From NCBI RefSeq assembly GCF_028289705.1, contig NZ_JANQOI010000188.1:1-64000 (forward strand): DNA of 64,000 nt, in the 5' to 3' direction. The first letter of the stretch is position 1. Each line of letters opens with the position of its first letter. The translations under genes were made by a program, and so were the position numbers. Of the stretch, positions 17,348 through 25,396 are shown one piece after another. A model generated the notes under the pieces. It saw only the letters and a program-made list of their open reading frames with translations, did not search any database and was not told the DNA's origin. The stretch is from Pelagibius sp. (lineage in GTDB: Bacteria; Pseudomonadota; Alphaproteobacteria; Kiloniellales; Kiloniellaceae).

Positions 17348-18654
17348 CATACCTGAAGCAGGGCCGCGATGCCGAGGCCGTGGCGGCGGCCGACGCCGAG
17401 GTCCGGGCTATCGTCGAGGCCGCCTTGTCCGACATTGCGGCACGCGGCGACCAGGCGGTGCGCGAGATGTCGATCAAGTTCGACGGTTGGGATCGCGAGA
17501 GCTATCGGCTTTCTGAGGCGGAGGTCCAGGCCTGCCTCGACCAGCTCACCGAAAAGCAGCTTGCCGACCTCGAATTCGCACAGACTCAGGTGCGCAACTT
17601 CGCCGAGATCCAAAAGGCGGCCTTGCAGGACGTGGAGCGGGAAACCCTGCCGGGGGTCATACTTGGGCACAAGAACATCCCGATGAATTCCGTCGGTTGC
17701 TACGTGCCCGGGGGCAAGTACCCGCTGCTGGCCTCGGCCCATATGTCGGTGCTCACCGCCAAGGTGGCCGGGGTGAAACGCATCGCCACCTGCGCGCCGC
17801 CCTTCGAGGGCAAGCCGGCCCCGGCGATCGTCGCCGCGCAGCACATGGCCGGTGCCGACGAGATCTACGTGCTCGGCGGCATCCAAGCGATTGGCGCCAT
17901 GGCCCTGGGGACGGAGACGATCGAGTCGGTCGATATGCTGGTCGGGCCCGGCAACGCCTTCGTTGCCGAGGCCAAGCGGCAACTCTATGGCCGGGTCGGC
18001 ATCGATCTCTTCGCCGGGCCCACCGAAACCCTGGTGATCGCCGACGAGACCGTCGACGGCGAACTCTGCGCCGTCGACCTGCTGGGCCAGGCCGAGCACG
18101 GCCCGAATTCGCCGGCGGTGTTGCTCACCAACTCGGAGAAGCTGGCCCGGGATACCATGGCCGAGGTCGAACGGCTGCTGCCGCAGATGCCCACCGGAGA
18201 GGTCGCCGCCCGGGCCTGGGAGGACTACGGCCAGGTGATCGTCGCCGAGGACTATGAGGAAATGCTGCGGGTGGCCGACGAGATCGCCTCGGAGCATGTC
18301 CAGGTCATGACCGAGCGCGACGACTGGTTCCTCGAGCGGATGACCAACTACGGCGCGCTGTTCCTGGGGCCGCGGACCAACGTCAGCTACGGTGACAAGG
18401 TCATCGGCACCAACCATACCCTGCCGACCAAGAAGGCGGCGCGCTATACCGGCGGTCTCTGGGTCGGGAAGTTCCTGAAGACCTGCACCTATCAGAAGGT
18501 GCTGACCGACGAGGCCAGCACGCTGGTGGGCGAATACTGCTCGCGGCTCTGCGCGCTGGAGGGCTTTGCCGGCCACGGCGAGCAGGCGAACATCCGTGTG
18601 CGCCGCTACGGCCGGCGCAATGTAAAACCCTACAGCGCTGTAGACGCGGCCTGA
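17341..18654 (+). CDS. HisD-family NAD-dependent alcohol dehydrogenase (not a biosynthetic HisD by context)
   Basis: A 437-residue member of the histidinol dehydrogenase family, zinc enzymes that oxidise an alcohol to a carboxylate in two NAD-linked steps. Conserved pieces: [49 protein letters not shown] (Zn-site Gln and His), GTNHTLPT and [12 protein letters not shown]. The context is catabolic (ABC importer, SDR, LacI), with no his genes. Family members such as sulfopropanediol dehydrogenase HpsN act in catabolism, often beside an SDR, as here. The real substrate is unknown. Confidence 0.85.
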   Translation: MVTYLKQGRDAEAVAAADAEVRAIVEAALSDIAARGDQAVREMSIKFDGWDRESYRLSEAEVQACLDQLTEKQLADLEFAQTQVRNFAEIQKAALQDVERETLPGVILGHKNIPMNSVGCYVPGGKYPLLASAHMSVLTAKVAGVKRIATCAPPFEGKPAPAIVAAQHMAGADEIYVLGGIQAIGAMALGTETIESVDMLVGPGNAFVAEAKRQLYGRVGIDLFAGPTETLVIADETVDGELCAVDLLGQAEHGPNSPAVLLTNSEKLARDTMAEVERLLPQMPTGEVAARAWEDYGQVIVAEDYEEMLRVADEIASEHVQVMTERDDWFLERMTNYGALFLGPRTNVSYGDKVIGTNHTLPTKKAARYTGGLWVGKFLKTCTYQKVLTDEASTLVGEYCSRLCALEGFAGHGEQANIRVRRYGRRNVKPYSAVDAA

Positions 18655-18672
18655 GCCGAATCCAAAGGCACT

Positions 18673-18696
18673 GGTATCATTGAGCCGGGTATCATT
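18673..18696 (+). repeat. Short direct repeat before the SDR gene
   Basis: GGTATCATT occurs at 18673-18681 and again at 18688-18696, 15 bp apart, in the 50-bp gap before the SDR gene and just before its AGGAGGAATG ribosome-binding site. The role is unknown; it may be chance or a half-site pair. Confidence 0.3.
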
Positions 18697-18704
18697 CAGG
18701 AGGA

Positions 18705-19481
18705 ATGAGCGAAGCGATGGATTTGCCCAAGACGCCGAGCTTCAGACTGGACGGGCGTAAGGCCCTGGTGACGGGAGCCGGGCGCGGCCTTGGCCTTGCC
18801 ATGGCCGCCGCGTTGGCGGAGGCCGGTGCGGAGGTGCTGTTGACGGCGCGCACGGCCTCGGAGATCGAGGCGGCGGCCGAGGCGATCCGCGCTGGCGGTG
18901 GATCGGCTTTGGCTGTGGCCCTGGATGTGACCGATGTGGCTGCCGTCGAAGCGGTGGTCGGCGAGCACGGTCCTTTCCAGGTTCTGGTGAATAATGCCGG
19001 CATGAACCGCCCGGCCCATCTGGTCGACGTTACGGAGGAAAACTATGACGCTGTCGCGGGGGTCAACATCCGCGCCGCCCTCTTCGTCGCCAAGGCCGTG
19101 GCGACGAATCTCATTGCGGCCGGGCTTCCCGGTTCTATCATTCACATCGGCTCCCAGATGGGTCACGTCGGCGGCGCCAAGCGGTCGGTTTACTGTGCCA
19201 CCAAGCACGCGATAGAGGGCATGTCCAAGTCCATGGCCTGGGAACTCGGGCCGCATGACATTCGCGTCAATACGATCTGTCCGACCTTCATCGAAACGGC
19301 GTTGACCAGACCCTCTCTCGATGACCCGGACTTCATGGCGGAGGTGAACTCCAAGATCGCGCTCGGACGCATCGGACGAACCGAAGACGTCATGGGGGCC
19401 GTGATCTTTCTGGCCTCGGATGCTTCGGCCCTGGTGACCGGTTCTGCCCTGATGGTCGACGGCGGCTGGACGGCGGCATGA
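18705..19481 (+). CDS. SDR-family NAD(P)-dependent oxidoreductase
   Basis: A 258-residue short-chain dehydrogenase. The Rossmann motif TGAGRGLG, NNAG, a Ser (HIGSQMG) and YCATK (YxxxK) complete the catalytic set. The C-terminal LVTGSALMVDGGW is classical. Its place directly after the HisD-family gene suggests successive oxidations of a polyol or sugar-derived alcohol. It is close in type to gluconate 5-dehydrogenase-like SDRs; the substrate is not determinable. It overlaps the start of the LacI gene (ATGA). Confidence 0.9.
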   Translation: MSEAMDLPKTPSFRLDGRKALVTGAGRGLGLAMAAALAEAGAEVLLTARTASEIEAAAEAIRAGGGSALAVALDVTDVAAVEAVVGEHGPFQVLVNNAGMNRPAHLVDVTEENYDAVAGVNIRAALFVAKAVATNLIAAGLPGSIIHIGSQMGHVGGAKRSVYCATKHAIEGMSKSMAWELGPHDIRVNTICPTFIETALTRPSLDDPDFMAEVNSKIALGRIGRTEDVMGAVIFLASDASALVTGSALMVDGGWTAA

Positions 19482-20533
19482 GCGGAAAGATGGTCAAGGA
19501 AACCGTTACCTCCACCGATGTCGCGCGCCACGCGGGCGTCTCCCAGTCGGCGGTCAGCCGGGTCTTCACCCCCGGCGCCAGCGTCTCCACCACCATGCGC
19601 GAAAGGGTCATGAAATCGGCTGAAGCGCTGGGCTACCGGCCCAACGCGCTGGCCCGCTCGCTGATCAGCGGACGTTCGCGCATTATCGGCGTGGTCGTGG
19701 CCTACCTCGACAACCAGTTCTATCCCGTTGCCCTGGAGAAGCTGTCCAATGCGCTGCAGGCCCAGGGCTACCACATCCTGGTGTTCATGGCCTCACAGAC
19801 CCGCGGGAACCTGGACCACGTCCTGCAAGAGATCCTCGACTACCAGGTCGACGGCCTGGTGATGGCCTCGGTGGCCATGTCCTCCGACCTCGCCGCCCAG
19901 TGTGATGCCGCCGGGGTTCCTGTTGTTCTGTTCAACCGCTCCCAGGACGACCAGCGGCTATCGGCGGTGACCTCCGACAACCTGAGAGGTGGCCGCGACG
20001 TGGCCCGCTTTCTGGTTGCCGGCGGTCATCGGCGGATCGCCTATATCGCCGGCTGGGAGGGGGCGTCGACCAACCGCGACCGCGAGGCCGGCTTCCTCAA
20101 GGGGCTCGAAGAAGCGGGGATTCCCCTGTTCGATCGGGCCGTGGGCGACTACGACTTCGAGCACGCCAAGCAGGCCACGCGCCAGCTCTTCGACCGTCCT
20201 GCAGGGGATCGCCCGGACGCTGTCTTCGTGGCCAACGACCACATGGCAATTGCCGTGCTCGACGTGCTGCGGCACGTGCTGGGCATCCGGGTGCCTGAGG
20301 ACGTGTCTGTGGTCGGCTACGACGACGTGCCCGAGGCGGCCTGGTCCAGCTACGATCTCACCACCGTCCGCCAGCCCACGAACCGGATGGTCGATGCCAC
20401 CGTGCGTATCCTCATGGACCGAATCGAGGAAGGTCAGGTCATGCCTCAGCGCATCGCTATTGGAGGCCCCTTGATGCTCCGCGGTTCCGCGCGACGGCCG
20501 GACGGCCAAGAGGACGCCGAGGTCTGGCCATGA
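19478..20533 (+). CDS. LacI-family transcriptional regulator
   Basis: 351 residues with an N-terminal LacI helix-turn-helix and hinge (STDVARHAGVSQSAVSRVF then YRPNALARSLISGRSRIIG) and a periplasmic-binding-like effector domain ending in a VVGYDDVPEAAW segment. It most likely represses both ABC operons through the TGCATACGTATGCA-type sites at 4652, 12022 and 12045, relieved by a sugar-like inducer. It lies within the second operon and so would control its own expression. The link to the sites is inference from context. Confidence 0.92.
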   Translation: MSGKMVKETVTSTDVARHAGVSQSAVSRVFTPGASVSTTMRERVMKSAEALGYRPNALARSLISGRSRIIGVVVAYLDNQFYPVALEKLSNALQAQGYHILVFMASQTRGNLDHVLQEILDYQVDGLVMASVAMSSDLAAQCDAAGVPVVLFNRSQDDQRLSAVTSDNLRGGRDVARFLVAGGHRRIAYIAGWEGASTNRDREAGFLKGLEEAGIPLFDRAVGDYDFEHAKQATRQLFDRPAGDRPDAVFVANDHMAIAVLDVLRHVLGIRVPEDVSVVGYDDVPEAAWSSYDLTTVRQPTNRMVDATVRILMDRIEEGQVMPQRIAIGGPLMLRGSARRPDGQEDAEVWP

Positions 20534-21498
20534 GGGGGTTCGACCAGAAGTACCAGGATCTGCCGGATTACATCATCGCGGTGACCAAGGAGATCTGGGA
20601 AGACCGTGGTATCGCCACGCTGCGCAAACACTACAGCGAAACGATTCCCGTGCGTACCCCGTCCTCCATTGTGGTCGGCAACGAGGCCGTCATCGCGGCG
20701 ACCATGGCGACTTTGGCGGAGTTCCCGGACCGTACGCTGCTGGGCGAGGACGTGATCTGGAGCGGGGACGAGGAGGAGGGCTATCTTTCGTCCCACCGCT
20801 TGCTGTCCACCGCCACCCATCTCGGCAATGGGGTCTATGGCGCGGCCACTGGGAAGACCCTGCGCTATCGCATCCTCGCCGATTGCGCGGCAAAAGATGG
20901 CCAGATCTACGATGAATGGATGGTTCGCGATCAGGGCGCCGTTGTGCGCCAGCTCGGCATCGAACCCAAGCGCTTTGCGGCGGACCGCATTACCAAGGAA
21001 GGTGGGCCGGATCACTGCACCCGCCCCCTGACACCCGAAACCGACGTCGCAGGCCGCTACCGGGGCAACGGCAACGGCAACGACTTCGGCCGGCGCTATG
21101 CCGATCTGCTGACCCGGATCATGGCCGCCGACATGGCGGCAATCCCGCAGGTCTACGACCGCGCCGCCGAGCTTCAGATGCCCGGCGGCATCGCCGGTCA
21201 TGGCTGGGACGCCGCAGACCGCTTCTGGATGGGCCTGCGCTCGGCCTTTCCCTCGGCGGCCTTCGAAATTCAACACGCCATCGGCCGCGAGGATCCCTTG
21301 ATGCCGCCGCGGGCCGCCCTGCGCTGGAGCCTGCATGGCAAGCACGACGGTTTCGGGGCCTTCGGCGAGCCCACCGGCGCCATGGTTTACGTGATGGGCA
21401 TCAGCCATGCCGAGTTCGGACCCTGGGGCCTGCGCCGCGAGTGGGTGTTGTTCGATGAAACCGCGATCTGGAAACAGATCCTGATGCAAACGGGGTGA
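20530..21498 (+). CDS. SnoaL/NTF2-like two-domain protein, divergent member
   Basis: A 322-residue protein with two NTF2-like halves, less similar to the tandem triplet. The N-terminal half has HLGNGVYGAATGKTLRYRIL and EWMVRDQGAVVRQLG. The C-terminal half ends with PWGLRREWVLFDETAIWKQI, the same closing pattern as the others. Its ATG overlaps the LacI stop. With this gene the two operons encode five SnoaL-type proteins. The function is unknown. Confidence 0.7.
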   Translation: MRGFDQKYQDLPDYIIAVTKEIWEDRGIATLRKHYSETIPVRTPSSIVVGNEAVIAATMATLAEFPDRTLLGEDVIWSGDEEEGYLSSHRLLSTATHLGNGVYGAATGKTLRYRILADCAAKDGQIYDEWMVRDQGAVVRQLGIEPKRFAADRITKEGGPDHCTRPLTPETDVAGRYRGNGNGNDFGRRYADLLTRIMAADMAAIPQVYDRAAELQMPGGIAGHGWDAADRFWMGLRSAFPSAAFEIQHAIGREDPLMPPRAALRWSLHGKHDGFGAFGEPTGAMVYVMGISHAEFGPWGLRREWVLFDETAIWKQILMQTG

Positions 21499-21508
21499 GA
21501 GCCAGAGG

Positions 21509-22591
21509 ATGACCCTGATCGTTGAAGACATGCAGAGGCGGCTTGTCCGCTATGCCGAGCTGGTTCCCTGTACGACTGCCTTCGTCGACACCCGGACGCC
21601 GGGCTCCGACAAGAAGGAGAACTTCACCATCATCGGGCCGGGGGTTTCGGAAAGCCCGGACCAGCATGTGCACATCGCCGAGCCCCATGGCTTTAACATC
21701 GGCGGCGCACGCCAGCCGGGCGGCTGCGTCAACTCCCAGCACAGCCACGACACCGCGGAGGTCTTCGTCGTGCACAGCGGGCGCTGGCGCCTGATCTTCG
21801 GCCCGGACGGCAAAGACGGACACCTGGATGTGGCCCCGGGGGACGTCGCCTCGGTGCCGATCCACATGTTCCGCGGCTTCAAGAAGCTCGACGAGGATGT
21901 CGGCTTTCTCTGGGTGGTCCTGGGCGGCGACGATCCCGGCAAAGTGACCTGGGCACCCAACGTCTTCGACATGGCTGCCAGCTACGGCCTCAAGCTTCTC
22001 AAAGGCGGACGGCTGATCGACACAGCCGCCGGCGAGACCCTGCCGGAAGGCGCCGCACTCGAACAGCCGCCGTCCGAGGCCGAGCTGAAGGCGCTCGCGA
22101 CACCGCCCGCCGAGAAGCTTGCGGACTGTGTCCTCACGTCAGCGCAGATGCGTGGAGAGCCGAATTCGCCGCTGGCGCGCGAGGGTGTCGAGGAATGCCC
22201 GGTGATCACGACGGCGCCGACCGGCGACGGCTTCCGGCCCGGACCCATCGTCGGCTGGTGGCCCCACGGTTTTGCGTTGCGCTGCCTGAAGATGCGCAGC
22301 GGCGCGCGTGTGCCCCGTCACATCCGCGACGAAGAGGAGGTCATCTTTGTCCACCGCGGCGCCCTCACAGTAGGCTGGGACGGCAGTGAGGTCGTCGTCG
22401 GCGCCGGCGACACCCTGACGGTGCCGAAGGGCCTGGCGCGGGCCTTCCAGGCCGGCATCTCCGGCGACACCGTTGCCTTCGTCGTGCGCGGCGGCGACGC
22501 GCCGGGCGCACCGCGCTTCGTCGAACCGGATGCGCCGGGGGCGGGAGCCTCTTCGGTCAGCTCCGGCGCGGCCTTACGGAGTGCTGGGTAA
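21509..22591 (+). CDS. Double-cupin domain protein
   Basis: A 360-residue protein with two beta-barrel cupin halves: residues about 70-130 (NSQHSHDTAEVFVVHSGRW, metal-ligand-type histidines) and 270-330 (PRHIRDEEEVIFVHRGALTV). Bicupins include dioxygenases, isomerases and decarboxylases. The first half keeps an H-x-H pair and a Glu, so one metal site is plausible; the second retains only part. It presumably acts on an intermediate of the same pathway. Confidence 0.75.
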   Translation: MTLIVEDMQRRLVRYAELVPCTTAFVDTRTPGSDKKENFTIIGPGVSESPDQHVHIAEPHGFNIGGARQPGGCVNSQHSHDTAEVFVVHSGRWRLIFGPDGKDGHLDVAPGDVASVPIHMFRGFKKLDEDVGFLWVVLGGDDPGKVTWAPNVFDMAASYGLKLLKGGRLIDTAAGETLPEGAALEQPPSEAELKALATPPAEKLADCVLTSAQMRGEPNSPLAREGVEECPVITTAPTGDGFRPGPIVGWWPHGFALRCLKMRSGARVPRHIRDEEEVIFVHRGALTVGWDGSEVVVGAGDTLTVPKGLARAFQAGISGDTVAFVVRGGDAPGAPRFVEPDAPGAGASSVSSGAALRSAG

Positions 22592-22611
22592 ACCACGGAG
22601 GAGTGGCATCG

Positions 22612-23757
22612 ATGAGCGATCGTATCCTGACGACCCACGTCGGCTCCCTGCCGCGGCCGGAGGACGTGACCGAGGTCGTCTTTGCCCGCGAGCGCGGCGA
22701 GACTGTCGAAGAGAGCAGGTTCGATGGGGTCATTGGCGCCGGCGTCGAGCGCGTCATGACCCGCCAGCGCGAGGCTGGCATCGATCTTCCCTCGGACGGC
22801 GAGATGTCGAAGATCTCCTATGCCACCTACATCAAGGACCGGCTGACCGGCTTCGAGGGCGACAGCCCGCGGCGCCCGCCCGCCGACCTGAAGGCCTATC
22901 CGAGCTTCCTGGAGAAGCTCGCCAAGGCCGGCGGCACGCCCAGCTACAAGCGCCCGAAATGCGTCGGCCCCATCGCGGTCAAGGACCTTCAGCCCCTGCA
23001 CGACGACATTGCCCGCATGAAGGCGGCCATGGCGAAGACCGGCTATGCGGAAGGCTTCATGAACTCGGCGACGCCTGGGGTGATCGCGTTGTTCCAACCC
23101 TCCGAACACCACGCCAGCCACGAGGCCTACCTCGAAGAGGTCGCCGAGGCCATGCGCCAGGAGTACGAGGCCATCGTCGAGTCGGGGCTGCTGCTGCAGC
23201 TCGACAGCCCCGACCTCGGCCTCGGGCGCCATATGATGTTTCCCGATCTCTCGGACGAGGACTTCATCAAGACCGCCGAGCGCCACGTCGAAATCCTGAA
23301 CCACGCGCTGCGCAACGTTCCCGGCGAGCGGGTGCGCATCCACATCTGCTGGGGCAATTACGAGGGCCCGCACCACTGCGACATCGCCCTCGCCAAGGTC
23401 CTGCCTACGGTCCTGAAAGCGAAACCGCGGGCGCTGCTGTTCGAGTCCTCCAACCCGCGCCATGCCCACGAATGGACCGTTTGGGAGGATACCAAGCTGC
23501 CGGAGGACTACCGGCTGATCCCCGGCGTCATCGACTCGACCACCAACTTCGTCGAGCACCCGGAGCTGGTGGCCCAGCGGATCGAGCGTTTCGCCGGCCT
23601 CGTCGGCCGCGACCGGGTGATCGCCGGCACCGACTGCGGCTTCGCCACCTTCGCCGGCTTCGGCGCCGTCGACGGCGAGATCGCCTGGGCCAAGCTCGCG
23701 GCTCTGGCCGAGGGCGCGGCCATCGCCACCGGCCGGCTCTGGGGCCGCGCGGCGTGA
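22612..23757 (+). CDS. MetE C-terminal-domain-like (cobalamin-independent methionine synthase II family) protein
   Basis: A 381-residue zinc TIM-barrel protein related to the catalytic half of MetE but lacking the N-terminal half. It opens with the family sequence TTHVGSLPRP. The zinc ligands look complete: HxC in IHICWGNYEG, Glu in LLFESSNPRH and Cys in AGTDCGFATF. Stand-alone homologues transfer or remove methyl groups on S or other atoms. ATG 22612 is used, with CGGAGGAG 9 bp upstream. In this operon a demethylation step is an inference only. Confidence 0.82.
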   Translation: MSDRILTTHVGSLPRPEDVTEVVFARERGETVEESRFDGVIGAGVERVMTRQREAGIDLPSDGEMSKISYATYIKDRLTGFEGDSPRRPPADLKAYPSFLEKLAKAGGTPSYKRPKCVGPIAVKDLQPLHDDIARMKAAMAKTGYAEGFMNSATPGVIALFQPSEHHASHEAYLEEVAEAMRQEYEAIVESGLLLQLDSPDLGLGRHMMFPDLSDEDFIKTAERHVEILNHALRNVPGERVRIHICWGNYEGPHHCDIALAKVLPTVLKAKPRALLFESSNPRHAHEWTVWEDTKLPEDYRLIPGVIDSTTNFVEHPELVAQRIERFAGLVGRDRVIAGTDCGFATFAGFGAVDGEIAWAKLAALAEGAAIATGRLWGRAA

Positions 23758-24455
23758 GTCGGCAGCCGCTCCTGCTGCTGCCGGGCATGATGTGCGATGC
23801 GCGGCTCTTCGCCCCGCAGATCTCGGATCTCGACGATATCGCGGAGATCCGGGTGGGCGACCTGGGCGGCGCCGAGACGATATCGGAGATCGCCCGGCAG
23901 GTGCTCGAGGCCGCGCCCTGGCCGCGTTTTGCCCTCGCCGGCCTGTCCATGGGCGGGATCGTGGCCATGGAAGTAATGCGCCAGGCACCCGAGCGGGTGG
24001 AGCGCCTCGCGCTCCTGGACACCAACCACCGTGCCGAGGCGCCGGACCGCCAGGCCCTGCGGCAGCCGCAGATCGAGCGGGCGGTGGGCGGGGCCCTGCG
24101 GCGTGTCCTGATCGAGGAGATGAAGCCGCTCTACCTCGCCCCGCAAAGCCGGGACGACGAGACGATCCTCAACACCGTGCTCGACATGGCCCTCGATCTC
24201 GGCGCCGAGGTCTTCGTGCGCCAATCCACGGCGCTGCGGGACCGGCCGGACCAGAGCGCGACCCTGCGTGCCGCCGAGGTGCCGACCCTGGTGCTCTGCG
24301 GGGCCTGCGACAATCTCTGTCCGGTCGAGCGGCACCTGGAGATCGCTGCCCTACTGCCGCGGGCCCGTCTCGAGATTATCCCTGAGGCCGGTCACCTGCC
24401 GACCTTGGAGCGCCCGGCGGAAACCTCCGCCGCCCTGCGCCGCTGGCTGAACTGA
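23754..24455 (+). CDS. Alpha/beta-fold hydrolase
   Basis: A 233-residue hydrolase whose GTG start overlaps the previous stop. The nucleophile elbow is GLSMGG (Ser in ALAGLSMGGIVAM), the acid is probably in LCGACDNLCPV, and the His is in IPEAGHLPTLERP. The opening LLLLPGMMCDARLF is the usual oxyanion-side strand. An esterase or lactonase role in the pathway is plausible; the substrate is unknown. Confidence 0.82.
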   Translation: MSRQPLLLLPGMMCDARLFAPQISDLDDIAEIRVGDLGGAETISEIARQVLEAAPWPRFALAGLSMGGIVAMEVMRQAPERVERLALLDTNHRAEAPDRQALRQPQIERAVGGALRRVLIEEMKPLYLAPQSRDDETILNTVLDMALDLGAEVFVRQSTALRDRPDQSATLRAAEVPTLVLCGACDNLCPVERHLEIAALLPRARLEIIPEAGHLPTLERPAETSAALRRWLN

Positions 24456-24475
24456 CTCCGACCCCGGGACCGACC

Positions 24476-25180
24476 ATGACAGACCTGACCGAAGCCTTCT
24501 TCGAGACCCTTCGCCGCGTCGACACGCCGACGGTCTGCAACGCCATCGAGGTGGCACAGGGCCGGCGCGGCTTCGATGCCTTCACCAGGCGCACGATGCA
24601 GGTGGCCGACCCGGCGCTGCAGCCGATTGTCGGCTATGCCAAGACCGCCAGGATCAAGGCGAGCGCCCCAGCGGCAGAGCCCCCCGAAACCATCAAGGCC
24701 CGGCGCATGGCCTACTACCGCTACATGTCCGAGCCGCCGCGCCCCGCCGTCGTGGTGATCGAAGACGTCGACGAGCCGGATTGCGTCGGCGCCTATTGGG
24801 GCGAGATCAATGCCGCGGTCCACAAGGGCTTCGGCCTCGCGGGCGCCGTGACCAACGGCGTGATGCGGGACCTCGATGCCTTGGCGCCGGGCTTTCAGAT
24901 CCTGGCCGGCTCGGTCGGCCCCTCCCACGGTTTCGTCCATGTCCTGGACTTCGACCAGCCGGTCTCGGTTCTGGGGATGGACGTCGCCCCGGGTGCGCTG
25001 ATCCATGCCGACCGCCACGGCGCCGTCTGCATACCGGACGATGTTGTTTCTGCCCTGCCGGCGGCCATTGAGACCCTCATGGCATCGGAAAAGTTGGTGT
25101 TGGACCCGGCGGGGCGGCCGGGGTTCGACTTCGAAGCCTTCGAGAAAGCCTGGCAAGCCTTCGAGGCGGCCAGAACGTGA
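24476..25180 (+). CDS. RraA-family protein (HMG/CHA aldolase-like)
   Basis: A 234-residue member of the RraA/class II pyruvate aldolase-like family. The signature WGEINAAVHKGFGLAGAVTNG...RDLDAL matches the substrate-binding loop, where Arg-Asp (MRDLD) bind carboxylate and metal. Enzymic members cleave 4-hydroxy-4-methyl-2-oxoglutarate or decarboxylate oxaloacetate; others inhibit RNase E. As last gene of a catabolic operon, an aldolase or decarboxylase role fits better than RNA regulation. Confidence 0.82.
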   Translation: MTDLTEAFFETLRRVDTPTVCNAIEVAQGRRGFDAFTRRTMQVADPALQPIVGYAKTARIKASAPAAEPPETIKARRMAYYRYMSEPPRPAVVVIEDVDEPDCVGAYWGEINAAVHKGFGLAGAVTNGVMRDLDALAPGFQILAGSVGPSHGFVHVLDFDQPVSVLGMDVAPGALIHADRHGAVCIPDDVVSALPAAIETLMASEKLVLDPAGRPGFDFEAFEKAWQAFEAART

Positions 25181-25223
25181 AGCCTCGCACGCACCGCCCG
25201 CCGGACGCCTCTGCGCGTTTCAG

Positions 25224-25249
25224 CAGTCACCACAAAGCTTGAGTGACTG
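25224..25249. promoter_or_regulatory. Inverted repeat upstream of the ureohydrolase gene
   Basis: Arms CAGTCAC (25224-25230) and GTGACTG (25243-25249) with a 12-bp centre containing AAGCTT. It lies about 150 bp before the ureohydrolase start. It could be a regulator site or a terminator remnant of the preceding operon, but no T-run follows. Confidence 0.35.
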
Positions 25250-25396
25250 GTGTAGGGCCTCGAACGAATGCAACCCGGTCTTCCGATCGCCGGGAACACT
25301 TGCCGGAGCGGGCGCTTTGGTTCGATAGTCTCTCCCCGGCGAGGGGCCGCGCCCGCGCGCCGCTTGGGTCAGCATGAACCGCAGAGGAGGGGAGAG

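Noticed and set aside
17341..18654. Calling this gene biosynthetic hisD
   Set aside because: Family membership is clear, but the neighbours are a sugar importer, SDR and LacI regulator, not his genes.
22473..23753. Long rightward frame upstream of the alpha/beta hydrolase
   Set aside because: It is an out-of-frame shadow of the cupin and MetE-like genes; only the part from GTG 23754 is hydrolase-like.
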